Positions 39,927 through 49,534 are shown, counted from the first letter of the stretch. The stretch: DNA of 64,000 nucleotides from DTHT01 sp037444625 (GCA_037444625.1 JBBIMA010000019.1:1-64000), one strand, 5' to 3'. Notes: a model not told the origin generated them from the sequence alone. Translations and numbers: made by a program.

Positions 39927-42641
39927 TTACTGCCCGCCGGCTTCCCGCACGGTCACCTCCCGCGGGGCCAGTTCCACCGGCCGGCCCTGGAAGCTGAACC
40001 GCACCGTGCGGTAGGAGGAATTCAACAACGTGTAGACCGTCCGTCCTCCTCCCCGGAAGCGGTTCACCAGCACCGCCGGGTGCGGCGAGGCCACCAGCGG
40101 GTCGGCCTGGCCGTTAAAAGCGGCCGAATAGCGTTTCAGCCACTGGTGCGCCTGGTGCAGGAAGGCCAGCACCTCCTCGCCGTACCAGGTCTCGGACCGC
40201 CCCTTCAGCCACACCCCGTTGCCGTGCCACAGCGAGAGGCGGAAATCATCCAGCGAAAGCGGCCGAGGCTGCACCCCGATCGTCAGCATGTCCCACAGCC
40301 GCACGTCCGGAAAGACGAAGCGCCACAGGTTCAGCTTGGCGGGCGAATGGGCCGCCGCCGCGTGCGGTATCGCGTAACAGAAGGCCGCGTCGTAGTACGG
40401 GGCGGCCGCATCCACCGGCGTCTCCTCGATGTAGATCGCCGTGCCCCCCATGCCCGCCTCGTCCAGCCGGCGGCGCACCTCGCGCACCATCTCGATCTCG
40501 TAAGGAATCATCCCCACACCGGGCGGGTGAGGGTGCGAGCGCGAGTAGCAGCGCCGCGTCCCGAAGCCGTGCTCGTCCATGTAGACCGCTTGCGCCCCCA
40601 CCTCGCGCGCCACCGCCGCCACGCGCGAGGCGAAGTACTCCTGCCAGTCCTTCAGCGCCGGGCAGACGAAAAACTCCGGGCTGCCCCCCGGCCACCACGC
40701 CCCCTTGCCGTCCGGCCCGATCAACTGCCATTCAGCCAGCTTCCGCCGGCCGATGTCCGAGTTCTTATCCACCAGGTAGCCTTCGAAATAAAGCCCCGTC
40801 GGGATGCCGGCCTTCCAGGCCAGGGCGATGTTCCGGCGCAGATCTTCCGGCCCGCCCAGCTCAATCGGATAATCGCCCACCCGGCCGCGGGTGTTCGACA
40901 GCGCCCAGCCCGAGATGTCAATGAAGTCTATGCCGCCGAAGACCCTCCCCTCTCGGATCAGCTCGTCGAAGGTGTAGCGGTCGGCGCGGACGTCGAACAG
41001 GCGGTCGCTGCCGCCCACCGGATAGTCGCGCCGGCACCACCAGGCGTCCCGCAGCCAGGCGGGACGCGGCCCGCCGGGCTTGTACCAGCTCGCCACCCAG
41101 CGCCGGTAGGCCTGGAAACCTTCCCGCCAGTCACCCCCGTGCCATACTACCGAGGCCCGGGGCGCTCGCCAGCTTTCACCCGGCCCAAGGCGCAGGGGAT
41201 AGGCCACTTCGAGCGCTACCGCCGCGCCCGCCTTCTTGAGCCGGAAAGTCTTCAGCAGCGCGCCGGTGTCTTCGACGATCAGGGCCGCGCCCCGGTTGGC
41301 CGCAGGGGCGAACACATCCAGAAACTGGAGCGGGAAATTGGCCGTGTAGACGGCCTCCCAAGAGCGTTCCATGCGCGAGATGACCGCCCCTTGGCGCGGG
41401 AACAGGTAGTAGACATCGGCCGGATCCGCCGCCGGCCGCACCTCCAGCGCGGGAAACACCAGCGTGCACTCGATCGGTTGGGAGGCGGAGTTGACCACCC
41501 TCAGCGAGGCGACCACCCCCTCGGCCGAACGCGCCCGTTCCAGCTCGCCACGCAGGACTCCCGCCGGCGGCGCCGGCTTGCCGGCCGCAGCCTCGATGCG
41601 AAACCAGGCCGAGGCTTCCAGATCCGCCTCGCCCGCCGGGCGGTTGCCCGGAGGCTTGGCCGGCGGCAGCGGTTCGGCGGCAGGCTCGGGCGGCGGCGCA
41701 TCCGAAAGGCCCGCCGCGTAAACAACCAACTGCGCGTGCTCGCTCCGGTCCAGCAATTCCGCCCAGGCCAGGGGCCGGCCGGGTTCGAGCGCCACCGCGT
41801 AGAGCTCCGGCTTGCCGTTCAGCAAGGCGAAGCGTCGTTCGGAGACCAGCAGGGGGAATTGCTCCTGTTGGTCGCCGCCGGCGTAGCGCAGCCGCACCAT
41901 CACTTGCGAGGTTTCGCTGGTTTCCCGCACCCGGAAGCGGTCCGCGGACTGCTTGGGCAGGAAATTCCTGACGGCGGGCAACTGCGCGAGCAGACTCAGA
42001 TAAAGCGTCCGGCCGCGGCGCCCGCCGCCTTGGATCCGGATCGCCTCGCGGCCGCGCAGCGAGGTGGCTTGGGCCTGACCGCAGGCCAGCGGGCCGCGGA
42101 CGGGCAGGCGCGCGACACCTTCGGGCAGGGCGGGGCCTCCCGAGCAAGAGACCGCCTCGGCGGGCGCGCGAAATTCCAGCTCCTCGATCTCGAGGCGCGC
42201 CCCCGCCGGCAGCGCCCACTCCAGTTGATCTATCTGCGCGGTCAGCAGCTTGGGCCGCACATCCGCCTCGAAGGTGCGGCGGCGACCGTCGGCGATCAAG
42301 TCCATAGCCCGGATCGCTGTCACGGGCGCGCCCATGGCGAAGGGATTCTCCCGGTTGGTGGCGCCCGGCGTCACGGGGCCGACACTGCCCGGGCGCAGCC
42401 TCAGCACCGGGGCCTCGGAGGGCTCCAGCCCCCAGGCGCGGTAGCTGACGCGCAGCACGCTGTACTGGTAGACCCAGATGGGCGTGAAGGGCAGCCGCCA
42501 GACGCCCGGACCGCGGTAAGCCAGCCCGCGCAACTCGAAGCCCGTGCCAAGGTCGGCCCCCGCCGCCAGCGCCCCGGCCAGGGCCCACAGCGCTGCCAGT
42601 CGGGCCCCGGCTACCACAGCAACCTCAAGCCGAACTGCCAC
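39927..42641 (-). CDS. Large secreted glycoside hydrolase-like protein (DUF6259-type barrel)
   Basis: 904-residue protein, probably exported (hydrophobic start ARLAALWALAGALAAGADL). The first 330 residues are beta-rich with no known motif, and a Pro-rich linker lies near 330-345. A sandwich domain precedes a TIM-barrel-like region: FGGIDFIDISGWALSN, AWKAGIPTGLYFEGYLVDKNSDIGRR, VGAQAVYMDEHGFGTRRCY, TAIYIEETPVDAAAPYYDAAFCYAIPH. Acidic residues at strand ends (YFEGY, YMDEHG, YIEETP) are candidate catalytic ones. The barrel resembles DUF6259/GH-like proteins, a recollection-level match. Its first 31 bp overlap the end of the TonB-receptor gene, so both are co-expressed. Confidence 0.65.
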   Translation of the reverse strand: MAVRLEVAVVAGARLAALWALAGALAAGADLGTGFELRGLAYRGPGVWRLPFTPIWVYQYSVLRVSYRAWGLEPSEAPVLRLRPGSVGPVTPGATNRENPFAMGAPVTAIRAMDLIADGRRRTFEADVRPKLLTAQIDQLEWALPAGARLEIEELEFRAPAEAVSCSGGPALPEGVARLPVRGPLACGQAQATSLRGREAIRIQGGGRRGRTLYLSLLAQLPAVRNFLPKQSADRFRVRETSETSQVMVRLRYAGGDQQEQFPLLVSERRFALLNGKPELYAVALEPGRPLAWAELLDRSEHAQLVVYAAGLSDAPPPEPAAEPLPPAKPPGNRPAGEADLEASAWFRIEAAAGKPAPPAGVLRGELERARSAEGVVASLRVVNSASQPIECTLVFPALEVRPAADPADVYYLFPRQGAVISRMERSWEAVYTANFPLQFLDVFAPAANRGAALIVEDTGALLKTFRLKKAGAAVALEVAYPLRLGPGESWRAPRASVVWHGGDWREGFQAYRRWVASWYKPGGPRPAWLRDAWWCRRDYPVGGSDRLFDVRADRYTFDELIREGRVFGGIDFIDISGWALSNTRGRVGDYPIELGGPEDLRRNIALAWKAGIPTGLYFEGYLVDKNSDIGRRKLAEWQLIGPDGKGAWWPGGSPEFFVCPALKDWQEYFASRVAAVAREVGAQAVYMDEHGFGTRRCYSRSHPHPPGVGMIPYEIEMVREVRRRLDEAGMGGTAIYIEETPVDAAAPYYDAAFCYAIPHAAAAHSPAKLNLWRFVFPDVRLWDMLTIGVQPRPLSLDDFRLSLWHGNGVWLKGRSETWYGEEVLAFLHQAHQWLKRYSAAFNGQADPLVASPHPAVLVNRFRGGGRTVYTLLNSSYRTVRFSFQGRPVELAPREVTVREAGGQ

Positions 42642-45600
42642 TGGCGCGAGTAGTTGATCTGGCTCGAGATCACGCCGAAACTGGCGCTGCCCACCGTGGT
42701 GTTAGGATCTCCGAATTCCGCCCGGTTGAAAAGGTTGAAAGACTCGGCCCGGAACTGTAGCCGCAGCGCCTCGCTCAACCGGGTGTCCTTGTAAAGGGAA
42801 AAATCCATGTTGTTGCGGCCGTGCGAGCGTACGTCGGGCAGCCGCGCCGTCCCGACCAGTTCGAGCGTCTCACGCAGGCGGAAGGCAGAGGTGTCGAACC
42901 AGCGGGAAAGCGTGCGCTGGGAGTTGGGCAGCTTCGCGCTCCGGCCCAGGCTCTCGCCCGAGGAGATGGTCAGCGGCACCCCGGCCTGAGCCGAGTACAC
43001 CCAGTTCATCTGCCAGCCGCTGATCAACACCCCCGACAAGCCGTGCGCATCCGCCGCCAGGGGCTGCCCTTTCCCGAAGGGAAGCTGGTAAGAGCCGCTC
43101 AGCACGAATCGCTGGGGAACATCGAAGGAAGCCAGGCGCCGGCTGAGCTGCTCGTCGGTCGGATTCAAAAAGAAATTCTGCTCGATCAGCTTGGAGATGG
43201 TGTAGGAGGCCATGAAGGTCAGCCCGCGGCTCAGCCGCCTGTGGGCTTTGATCTGCAAGGCGTGATAGCGGCTGGAACCGATGCTGTTGCCGATGCGGCT
43301 GATGCCGGTGAAATGCGGGTAGGGGCGCGTGAGCTGGCCGCGCGTCGTGGTGCGCCCGCTTAAGGCGCCGGTGGAAATCAACCCGAAGAAGGGGTTGGTC
43401 ACCGAATCATTCAGCACGTTGCGGCGGGTGGCGAGGAAGATCTCCCGCGCCTGAGCGCGCCATTTCTCCGGGATCTCATTGATCGAGCGAGTGACCGGGT
43501 ACTCGCCCCCGCGCGTGCCCGAGTACGAAGCTTCCGCCACGATGCCGCCCGGAAACTGCCGCTGGAGGCTGAACTGGAACTGGGTCGTGTAAAGCTGTGT
43601 GCGGCGCGGGTTGACGAAGCTGATGCTCTGGCCCACCTGCGTCAGGAGGCCCTGCTGGTAGCCCGGCGGGGGCAGGATGCCTTTGGGAAAGGGATCGCTG
43701 AGCGTGTCCACGGGGGTCAGTCCGCCGTCCACAGTGGTCACCCAGGGGGTGGTGGCGGAAAAGCCGAACGAGGTTTCGCTCTCCGGCGTGGTCGGCCCGT
43801 AGAAACGACCGTAGCCGCCGCGCAGCACGGTCCGGGGGGTGAGGGTGAGGGCGGCGCCCACCCGGGGCGAAACGTTGTTGCGATCAATGTCGGTCAGCGC
43901 ACGCGGCAGCCCGCCGCGATGGGCGAACAACAGGCCGCCCTTGACCGCGAACTGCGAAGCCGGGACCTCCGGGATCGGGCCGCGGGCGTAGGCGGCCGCG
44001 GCCTGCGCCTCGATGGGGCTGGGCGAGGTGTAATCGAAGCCGCGATTGAAGCGGTCGAACCGCTCGGTGTGGTCCCCCTCCCATTCGTAGCGCAGTCCCA
44101 GATTGAGGCTCAGCCTGCCGGTCAGCCGGATGTCGTCCTGCACGTAGAGTTCGGTGTAAGGCGTCTGCTCGGCCACCGAGGCCAGATAGGTCACCGAACC
44201 GCTGGCGCCCAAGCCGAGCAGCATCGAGGCCACCGCGTTGCCGGCCGTGGCGCTGGTGGCCTGCGGATTGGGGCCCCGCGTGAAGACGCCGTCGAAGCTG
44301 TAGGCGCCCGGGTTGGTGCCTCCCGGCCCGTTGTTGTGGCGCAGGATCCGGTAGCCGGCGCCTGAGCGCAGCGCGTGCCGACCCTTTTGTTTGAGAACGC
44401 TGCCCCGGAAAAAGTGGGTCTCCGTGACGTCGTTATCCAGCGTGTATGTTCCGTAGCCGGTGTAACCGGAGAGCGACACGTTGGGCGGCGCCGGCCGGTC
44501 CACCGCCCGGGCCAGCGAGGCGGGGAAGCCGAGCGACGCCAGGTCGAAACCGAAGCCGTCCGAGCGCGTGTTCTGGTGGTAGCGCGAGAAGCCGTAGCGG
44601 AAATTCAAAACCGTGGTGGGGTTCAAGGTCAGGGTGTCGTCCAGGGCCACTCCGGGCATGTAGCGGTTCACCGAGCGGCTGGTGGCGGCGTTCTTGAACG
44701 CCCCCTGCCCCTGAACGAAGAAATGACGCCAGGAGTAGCGCAGGAAGATGCTGTGGGCCGGGCTGAAGCGATGATCCACCTTGAAGGCGATGCCGTTGTC
44801 CAGCACCGGGTCCTTGTAAGCCAGCGGGAAATTCTGCGTCCGGGTAACGGCGTCCCCGACGGCCGTGGGCAGCGGGTAGAAATCCAGCAGCTTGCGGCCG
44901 ACGGGGTTGATGCGGCCGGCCGGGATGACGTTGCCCGGGAAGGGATCCCGGACCCAGGCGCTGCCGCTGGGCCGCGTGGTTTGCGGATCGTAGATGGTCA
45001 CCCGCGCCGGCGCGCCGGCCACTCGGGTCATGGTCTGGGAGAAGTCTCCCTGCCTCTGGAGCTCGGTGGGCACGGTGCTCACGAAAGAGCGCGGAACTCC
45101 CTCGCGCGAGCCGTCATAGATCATGAACAGAAACGTCCGGTTGCGCCCGTCGTAAAGGCGCGGCAGCAGCACCGGACCGCCGCCGGAAATGCCGAACTGG
45201 TTGTAGCCGAACTGCGGCTTGGACGCGGCGAAGAAATCGCGCGCGTTCAAGGCCGAGTTGCGCAGAAACTCGAAGGCCGCCCCGTGGAACTGGTTGGTGC
45301 CCGAGCGCATCGAAGCGTTGACGACGCCGCCCAGAAAGCGCCCGAACTCGGCATCGAAGCTGTTGGTCTGCACCTTGAATTCCTGACTCGCTTCCAGGGA
45401 AGGAATGTACATCAGCCCGTTATCGTCGCCCGTCGTGGGCACCCCGTCCAGCAGCCATTCGTTGTAGTTGGAGGGCGCACCGGAAATGCTGATCTGGGCC
45501 GTGGTGGTCTGCCCGGTGGAGGTGTTGCGCAGGAAGAAGTCCGTCTGAGCACGATAGGTGGGCAGCACCCCGGCCGCGATTCGGATCAGGGTATACGGGC

Positions 45601-46144
45601 TGCGTCCGTTGAGCGGGATGTCCTGGATCATCTGGTCGGAGACCACCTGTCCGAGCGAGGCGCTGGCGGTTTCCAGCAACTCGGTGGCCGCTCTGACCTC
45701 GACGATCTCCGTTTGCACGCCGATCTCCAGAACCACGTCCACCCCGGCGCGGTCCTGGATGCGCAGCAGGATGTTGTCCCGCACCGCCCGCCGAAAGCCC
45801 GGCTTTTCCACTTCCAGCCGGTAGGCGCCCGGCGCCAGGTAAGGCACCGTGTAATCCCCGGTCTCCCTGGTCAGGGCGGTGTACTTCTGATTGGTTGCAT
45901 GTTGCGTGACGGAAACCGTGGCGCCCGGCACGGGCGCGCCGGAGGGATCGAGCACCCGACCCACCAGCGTGGCGCGGAACTCTTGCGACCAACAGGGGCC
46001 GGCCAGCAGACCGGCCGCCAAGGCCGCCAGGCCCAGGGAACCGAGCGCCCGTCCCGCCCGGGCCGGGCGATCCTTCCGGCAGAGCGGACCGGAGTTTGCG
46101 GGAACCTTGCTCCCCAGAAGGACCTTCGGATACCTCCGCGGCAC
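42611..46144 (-). CDS. Oar-like TonB-dependent receptor
   Basis: Outer-membrane transporter of about 1,177 aa. After a long signal region (LGSLGLAALAAGLLAGPCWSQ) comes a CarboxypepD_reg domain (ATLVGRVLDPSGAPVPGATVSV). The plug follows (IQDIPLNGRSPYTLIRIAAGV, EWLLDGVPTTGDDNG, FDAEFGRFLGGVVNASMRSGTNQFHGAAFEFLRNSALNARDFF). The very large barrel has acidobacterial motifs (HALQIKAHRRLSRGLTFMASYTISK, FNLFNRAEFGDPNT). The start is uncertain: GTG 46144 is given and TTG 46174 is longer. A TTGACG at 46174-46169 followed by TATATG at 46152-46147 looks like a promoter overlapping both. The ligand may be a glycan, given the downstream glycosidase-like gene. Confidence 0.85.
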   Translation of the reverse strand: MPRRYPKVLLGSKVPANSGPLCRKDRPARAGRALGSLGLAALAAGLLAGPCWSQEFRATLVGRVLDPSGAPVPGATVSVTQHATNQKYTALTRETGDYTVPYLAPGAYRLEVEKPGFRRAVRDNILLRIQDRAGVDVVLEIGVQTEIVEVRAATELLETASASLGQVVSDQMIQDIPLNGRSPYTLIRIAAGVLPTYRAQTDFFLRNTSTGQTTTAQISISGAPSNYNEWLLDGVPTTGDDNGLMYIPSLEASQEFKVQTNSFDAEFGRFLGGVVNASMRSGTNQFHGAAFEFLRNSALNARDFFAASKPQFGYNQFGISGGGPVLLPRLYDGRNRTFLFMIYDGSREGVPRSFVSTVPTELQRQGDFSQTMTRVAGAPARVTIYDPQTTRPSGSAWVRDPFPGNVIPAGRINPVGRKLLDFYPLPTAVGDAVTRTQNFPLAYKDPVLDNGIAFKVDHRFSPAHSIFLRYSWRHFFVQGQGAFKNAATSRSVNRYMPGVALDDTLTLNPTTVLNFRYGFSRYHQNTRSDGFGFDLASLGFPASLARAVDRPAPPNVSLSGYTGYGTYTLDNDVTETHFFRGSVLKQKGRHALRSGAGYRILRHNNGPGGTNPGAYSFDGVFTRGPNPQATSATAGNAVASMLLGLGASGSVTYLASVAEQTPYTELYVQDDIRLTGRLSLNLGLRYEWEGDHTERFDRFNRGFDYTSPSPIEAQAAAAYARGPIPEVPASQFAVKGGLLFAHRGGLPRALTDIDRNNVSPRVGAALTLTPRTVLRGGYGRFYGPTTPESETSFGFSATTPWVTTVDGGLTPVDTLSDPFPKGILPPPGYQQGLLTQVGQSISFVNPRRTQLYTTQFQFSLQRQFPGGIVAEASYSGTRGGEYPVTRSINEIPEKWRAQAREIFLATRRNVLNDSVTNPFFGLISTGALSGRTTTRGQLTRPYPHFTGISRIGNSIGSSRYHALQIKAHRRLSRGLTFMASYTISKLIEQNFFLNPTDEQLSRRLASFDVPQRFVLSGSYQLPFGKGQPLAADAHGLSGVLISGWQMNWVYSAQAGVPLTISSGESLGRSAKLPNSQRTLSRWFDTSAFRLRETLELVGTARLPDVRSHGRNNMDFSLYKDTRLSEALRLQFRAESFNLFNRAEFGDPNTTVGSASFGVISSQINYSRQWQFGLRLLW

Positions 46145-46196
46145 AGCATATAGCCGAACCGCCCGCAGCGTCAAGGCGGGCCGGGGCCGACCCGGC

Positions 46197-46202
46197 TAAA
46201 GT
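46197..46202 (+). promoter_or_regulatory. -10 element of HDOD gene promoter
   Basis: TAAAGT in GGCTAAAGT, with transcription predicted near 46209. This transcript has a leader with a CAGGAG ribosome site (46231-46236). Confidence 0.35.
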
Positions 46203-46242
46203 TTCCCCGCCCCCGCCCGATCTATTAACCCAGGAGCATGCT

Positions 46243-47286
46243 GTGCCAGAGTCGGTGGCCGACAGCACCTTGAAAGACCTCCCCGCCCTCTCGAAAATCC
46301 CCGCCTTCCCCCCTATCGTCCTGCGCGTCTTCGACTTGCTCGCCACCGACAACGTCGAGGTCCGCAAACTCGTCGAGCTGATCACCGCCGAGCCCGCCTT
46401 CTCCGCTCAGATCCTGCGTCTGGCCAACTCTCCCCTGTTCGGCTTCCACTCCCGCATTGACAGCCTCCAGCACGCCCTGGTCATCCTCGGGCTGCGCCGC
46501 ATCCGCAGCCTCGCCATAACGGTGGCCACCGCCAATTACATGCAGGCCGCCCTGAAAGTCCGCGAGCTGCACCGCTGCTGGCAGCACACCCTGGCCTGCG
46601 CCCTGCTCACCGAAGAGCTGGCCCGCGCCTGCTCCCAGGCCGAGGACATCGCCTACACGGCCGGCTTGCTGCACGATATCGGACGGCTCGGCTTGCTGGT
46701 CGCCCACCCGGCCGAATACACCCAACTGCTTCATCAGGCCGGTCAGAACTCCCTGGAAATCCTGGACCTGGAGCGCAAGCTCTTCGGTCTGGATCACTGC
46801 GAAGCGGGGCGCTACCTCTGCGAACAATGGAATCTGCCCGAGGACGTGCGGATCGTCGCCGGCCGCCACCACGATCCCCCCGGCGGGACGGTCGAGGATT
46901 TGAACGGCCTGGTTTACCTGGGCTGCCAGTTGGCCGACGCGCTGGGCTTCTGGGTCGCACCACCCTTGCGCCCCATGAGCCTCGAGCAAATCCGCGAGGC
47001 CCTGCCCGAGGAAGCCCGTTCCCGGTTCACCGCCGACGCCGAGCAGTTGACCCGCAGCATCGAGCGCCGCCTGCGCTCCCACGAGGTCCTAGCGCCGGGC
47101 GGCCCCGCCGAACCCGTCGCCGAGGCGGCTCCTGAGGCCGAGGAGTTGGAATCTCCCAAGGTGCGCGAAGCGGTGGCCGCCGCCGCCCCCGCCCGCTCGC
47201 TGCTGCGCGATCTGACCGTGGTCATCCTCACCGGGCTGATCTTCTCAGCGGTTTTCATTCTGATGTTCTATCTGGTGAATCGCTGA
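46243..47286 (+). CDS. HDOD-domain signalling protein with C-terminal membrane anchor
   Basis: 347 aa, starting at GTG 46243, 6 nt after CAGGAG. Residues 5-260 form an HDOD domain: KIPAFPPIVLRVFDLLATDNVEVRKLVELITAEPAFSAQILRLANSPLFGF, SLQHALVILGLRRIRSLAI, AYTAGLLHDIGRLGLLVAHP, HCEAGRYLCEQWNLPEDV and IVAGRHH. The HD-like LLHDIGRL is retained, though HDOD proteins are usually non-catalytic scaffolds of motility or two-component signalling. An Ala/Glu-rich linker follows, then one C-terminal membrane helix (LTVVILTGLIFSAVFILMFYLV), tail-anchoring the domain on the cytoplasmic face. No sensor or GGDEF partner is adjacent. Confidence 0.87.
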   Translation: MPESVADSTLKDLPALSKIPAFPPIVLRVFDLLATDNVEVRKLVELITAEPAFSAQILRLANSPLFGFHSRIDSLQHALVILGLRRIRSLAITVATANYMQAALKVRELHRCWQHTLACALLTEELARACSQAEDIAYTAGLLHDIGRLGLLVAHPAEYTQLLHQAGQNSLEILDLERKLFGLDHCEAGRYLCEQWNLPEDVRIVAGRHHDPPGGTVEDLNGLVYLGCQLADALGFWVAPPLRPMSLEQIREALPEEARSRFTADAEQLTRSIERRLRSHEVLAPGGPAEPVAEAAPEAEELESPKVREAVAAAAPARSLLRDLTVVILTGLIFSAVFILMFYLVNR

Positions 47287-47313
47287 GCAGTTTCCCGCTG
47301 CCGGCGGAGGCCC

Positions 47314-48738
47314 TTACTGGAGGCCCAACTCCCGCAGGGCCGCTCGCACCACCGGATCCCCCCGCAGCTCGATCTGATCGCCCCGGTTGACTCCCAGCGC
47401 CTGGTTGAAGATTTCCGTCTTCAGGCGCAGCGAGATCCACTCCCGCTCGCGCGACCACTCGGCGACCGAAGGCTGGATCCTGCGCTCGGCCAGGTAAGCC
47501 TGGAATTCGTCCAGCACCGCCGGGGTCACCTGAAAATCCTCCCCGACCGAATGGCGCCGCGTGTACTCGGTGGCAAAGGAAGTGAAGGCCCCGCCCGCCT
47601 CCAGCAGCGCCCGAAAGGCGCTGAGAGGCTCGGGGTAGACCAGGCGGTCCGGCTGGATGCCGCCGGCCGCCCCTGCGCCGCCCGTTTCAGCCCGCGCCAG
47701 CGCCGTTCCCGGCAGGGGCCGCTGAATGGACCGCCCGCGCGGGGTGTAGTAGTAGGCGGTCGTCAGCGCCAGCCCCGTGTTGTCGGAAAGCGGATACACG
47801 GTCTCCACCAGGCCCTTGCCGAAGCTGGGCTCGCCCACAATCACCGCCCGGCCATGGTCCTGTAGCGCCCCGGCCACGATCTCCGCCGCCGAGGCGCTGC
47901 GCCCGTTGATCAGCACCGCCAGGGGGAACTCGTAAGGCTTCCCGCCCTCGGGAACCTTCTCCTCGCGCGCCTCGATCGCCCGGCCCCGCGCCGTCAGCAG
48001 CCTGCTGCCCGGAGCCAGAAACAGCGACGCGGTCTGGACCGCCGCCGGCAGCATGCCGCCCGGATTGTTCCGCAAGTCCAACACCAGAGCCTTCAGCCCG
48101 CGCCCGCCCAGCTTCTCGATCGCCTCCCGCGCGTCCGCGCCCGTGCGGGCGTCGAAGCTCGCCACTCGCAAGTAGCCCACGCCCGGCTTCAACAAGAAGG
48201 CCTGCTCGACGCTGGGCGCCTGCATCTCCTCGGGCGTCAGGGTGAAAGCCAACAGGCGCGAGTGGCCCGGACGGCGCACTTCCAACCGGGCCGGCTGGCG
48301 ACGCGATTCGCTCAACAGCTCGACCAGTTGCTCCATGCCCAGCCGGTCGAGCGGAATGTCGTTGACGGCCAGAATCTCGTCGCCCGGCGCGATGCCGGCC
48401 CGCGCCGAAGGCGTGCCGGGCAAAGCCTGCAAGACCACCACGCGCCCGGGCATCACCGAAACCACCGTCCCGAAGCCCTTGCGCGTCGAGCGTTCCAGCT
48501 CGCGTAGCTGCTCGAACTGCCCGGGATCGAAGAACACCGAGTGCGGATCCAGCGGGCGCAACATGCCCGGGATGGCCCCGCCGTAGATTGCCTTGTCGGG
48601 ATCCACCGGCTGGGCGGCCTCCCGCTCGATGCGGGCGAAGACCTCCATGAAGCGGCGGAGCTGCGCCGGCAGATCGTCTGCGCCCTCGGGCCCTGAGGCG
48701 AGCGCCGCGGCCAAAGCCAACGCCGGCCAGCCAAGCAT
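47314..48738 (-). CDS. S41-family C-terminal processing protease (CtpA-like)
   Basis: Periplasmic serine protease, 474 aa, with signal MLGWPALALAAALASGPEGA. A PDZ domain (VVVLQALPGTPSARAGIAPGDEILAVND) precedes the catalytic domain. LRNNPGGMLPAAVQTASLFL, Ser in NGRSASAAEIVAGAL and Lys in GEPSFGKGLVETVYPL form the Ser/Lys dyad. ATG 48738 is selected because a GATAAT at 48753-48748 lies just before it and because it yields a proper signal. The longer frame to 48771 runs through the promoter. Roles could include processing of envelope proteins or of peptidoglycan hydrolases. Confidence 0.9.
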   Translation of the reverse strand: MLGWPALALAAALASGPEGADDLPAQLRRFMEVFARIEREAAQPVDPDKAIYGGAIPGMLRPLDPHSVFFDPGQFEQLRELERSTRKGFGTVVSVMPGRVVVLQALPGTPSARAGIAPGDEILAVNDIPLDRLGMEQLVELLSESRRQPARLEVRRPGHSRLLAFTLTPEEMQAPSVEQAFLLKPGVGYLRVASFDARTGADAREAIEKLGGRGLKALVLDLRNNPGGMLPAAVQTASLFLAPGSRLLTARGRAIEAREEKVPEGGKPYEFPLAVLINGRSASAAEIVAGALQDHGRAVIVGEPSFGKGLVETVYPLSDNTGLALTTAYYYTPRGRSIQRPLPGTALARAETGGAGAAGGIQPDRLVYPEPLSAFRALLEAGGAFTSFATEYTRRHSVGEDFQVTPAVLDEFQAYLAERRIQPSVAEWSREREWISLRLKTEIFNQALGVNRGDQIELRGDPVVRAALRELGLQ

Positions 48739-48747
48739 CCTGCTTCC

Positions 48748-48753
48748 ATTATC
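48748..48753 (-). promoter_or_regulatory. -10 element of S41 protease promoter
   Basis: GATAAT (minus strand, GGATAATGG), 9 nt before ATG 48738. Expected leader about 3 nt. Confidence 0.45.
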
Positions 48754-48793
48754 CGAGGACGGCGACGGCACGTGCTACAGCGAAGGCGTTTCG

Positions 48794-49522
48794 CTAGCGG
48801 GCTGCGCCGGCGCGGCCCAGGCGGCGCCTCCACTCGAAAAGCACGATCCCCGCCGCCACCGAGACGTTCAGCGAGGCGATCGGCCCCTCGACCGGGATGC
48901 GCACCAGGGCGTCGCAGCGCGTGCGGGTGTGCCGGCGCAAGCCGGCGCCCTCGCCTCCCAGCACCAGGGCGGTGGGCGCCTGGTAATCCGCTTCGTCGTA
49001 GCTGATCGCGCCGCGCTCGTCCAGCCCGTAGATCCAGAAGCCGCGCTGCTTGAGGCGATCCAGAGCGCGATGCAGGTTCGCCACCCGCGCCACCTTCAAA
49101 TGCTCCAGCGCACCGGCGGCCGCCTTGGCCGCCGCCTCCGTCAGCCCGACCGCGCGCCGCTCGGGAATGACCACGGCGGATGCACCGGCCGCGTGGGCGG
49201 TGCGAATGACGGCACCCAGATTGTGGGGATCCTCCACCCCGTCCAGCAGCACCAGCAGGCGGGCGTCCGACCACACCTCTTCGAGCGCCGCGTAGCCGTA
49301 AGCGGCGCCCACGGCGATCACGCCCTGATGGGCCGCGCCGGCCGCCATCCGATCCAGGGCTTCGCGCGGCTGGAAGCGAACGGGGATGGAAAGCTCGCGC
49401 GCCCGCTCGATGATCTCTCGCAGGCGGGGGCCGCCGGCGCCCTGAGCGATCAGGATGCGGTCCAGCGGCCGGCGCGCCCGCAGGGCTTCCAAAACGGGAT
49501 GAACCCCGGCGCGCAACTGCAT
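48794..49522 (-). CDS. rlmB: 23S rRNA Gm2251-type 2'-O-methyltransferase RlmB
   Basis: SpoU/TrmH-family SPOUT enzyme with an N-terminal L30e-like substrate-binding domain; 242 aa. Motifs are GVHPVLEALR (start of family), VLLDGVEDPHNLGAVIRTAHAAGA, PTALVLGGEGAGLRRHTRTRCD and PIASLNVSVAAGIVLFE. ATG 49522 gives the usual MxLxGVHPVLE start, and TACCAT at 49540-49535 precedes it by 12 nt. It could act on tRNA rather than rRNA, but the domain layout is RlmB-like. Confidence 0.88.
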   Translation of the reverse strand: MQLRAGVHPVLEALRARRPLDRILIAQGAGGPRLREIIERARELSIPVRFQPREALDRMAAGAAHQGVIAVGAAYGYAALEEVWSDARLLVLLDGVEDPHNLGAVIRTAHAAGASAVVIPERRAVGLTEAAAKAAAGALEHLKVARVANLHRALDRLKQRGFWIYGLDERGAISYDEADYQAPTALVLGGEGAGLRRHTRTRCDALVRIPVEGPIASLNVSVAAGIVLFEWRRRLGRAGAAR

Positions 49523-49534
49523 GGCCAAACCTTT

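Noticed and set aside
40080..42653. 857-codon open frame antisense to the glycosidase-like gene
   Set aside because: It is Arg/Gly/Pro/His-rich shadow translation with no recognisable domain, opposite a frame with signal and barrel motifs.
48739..48771. Longer start for the S41 protease at 48771
   Set aside because: This segment contains the GATAAT promoter element and spoils the signal peptide.
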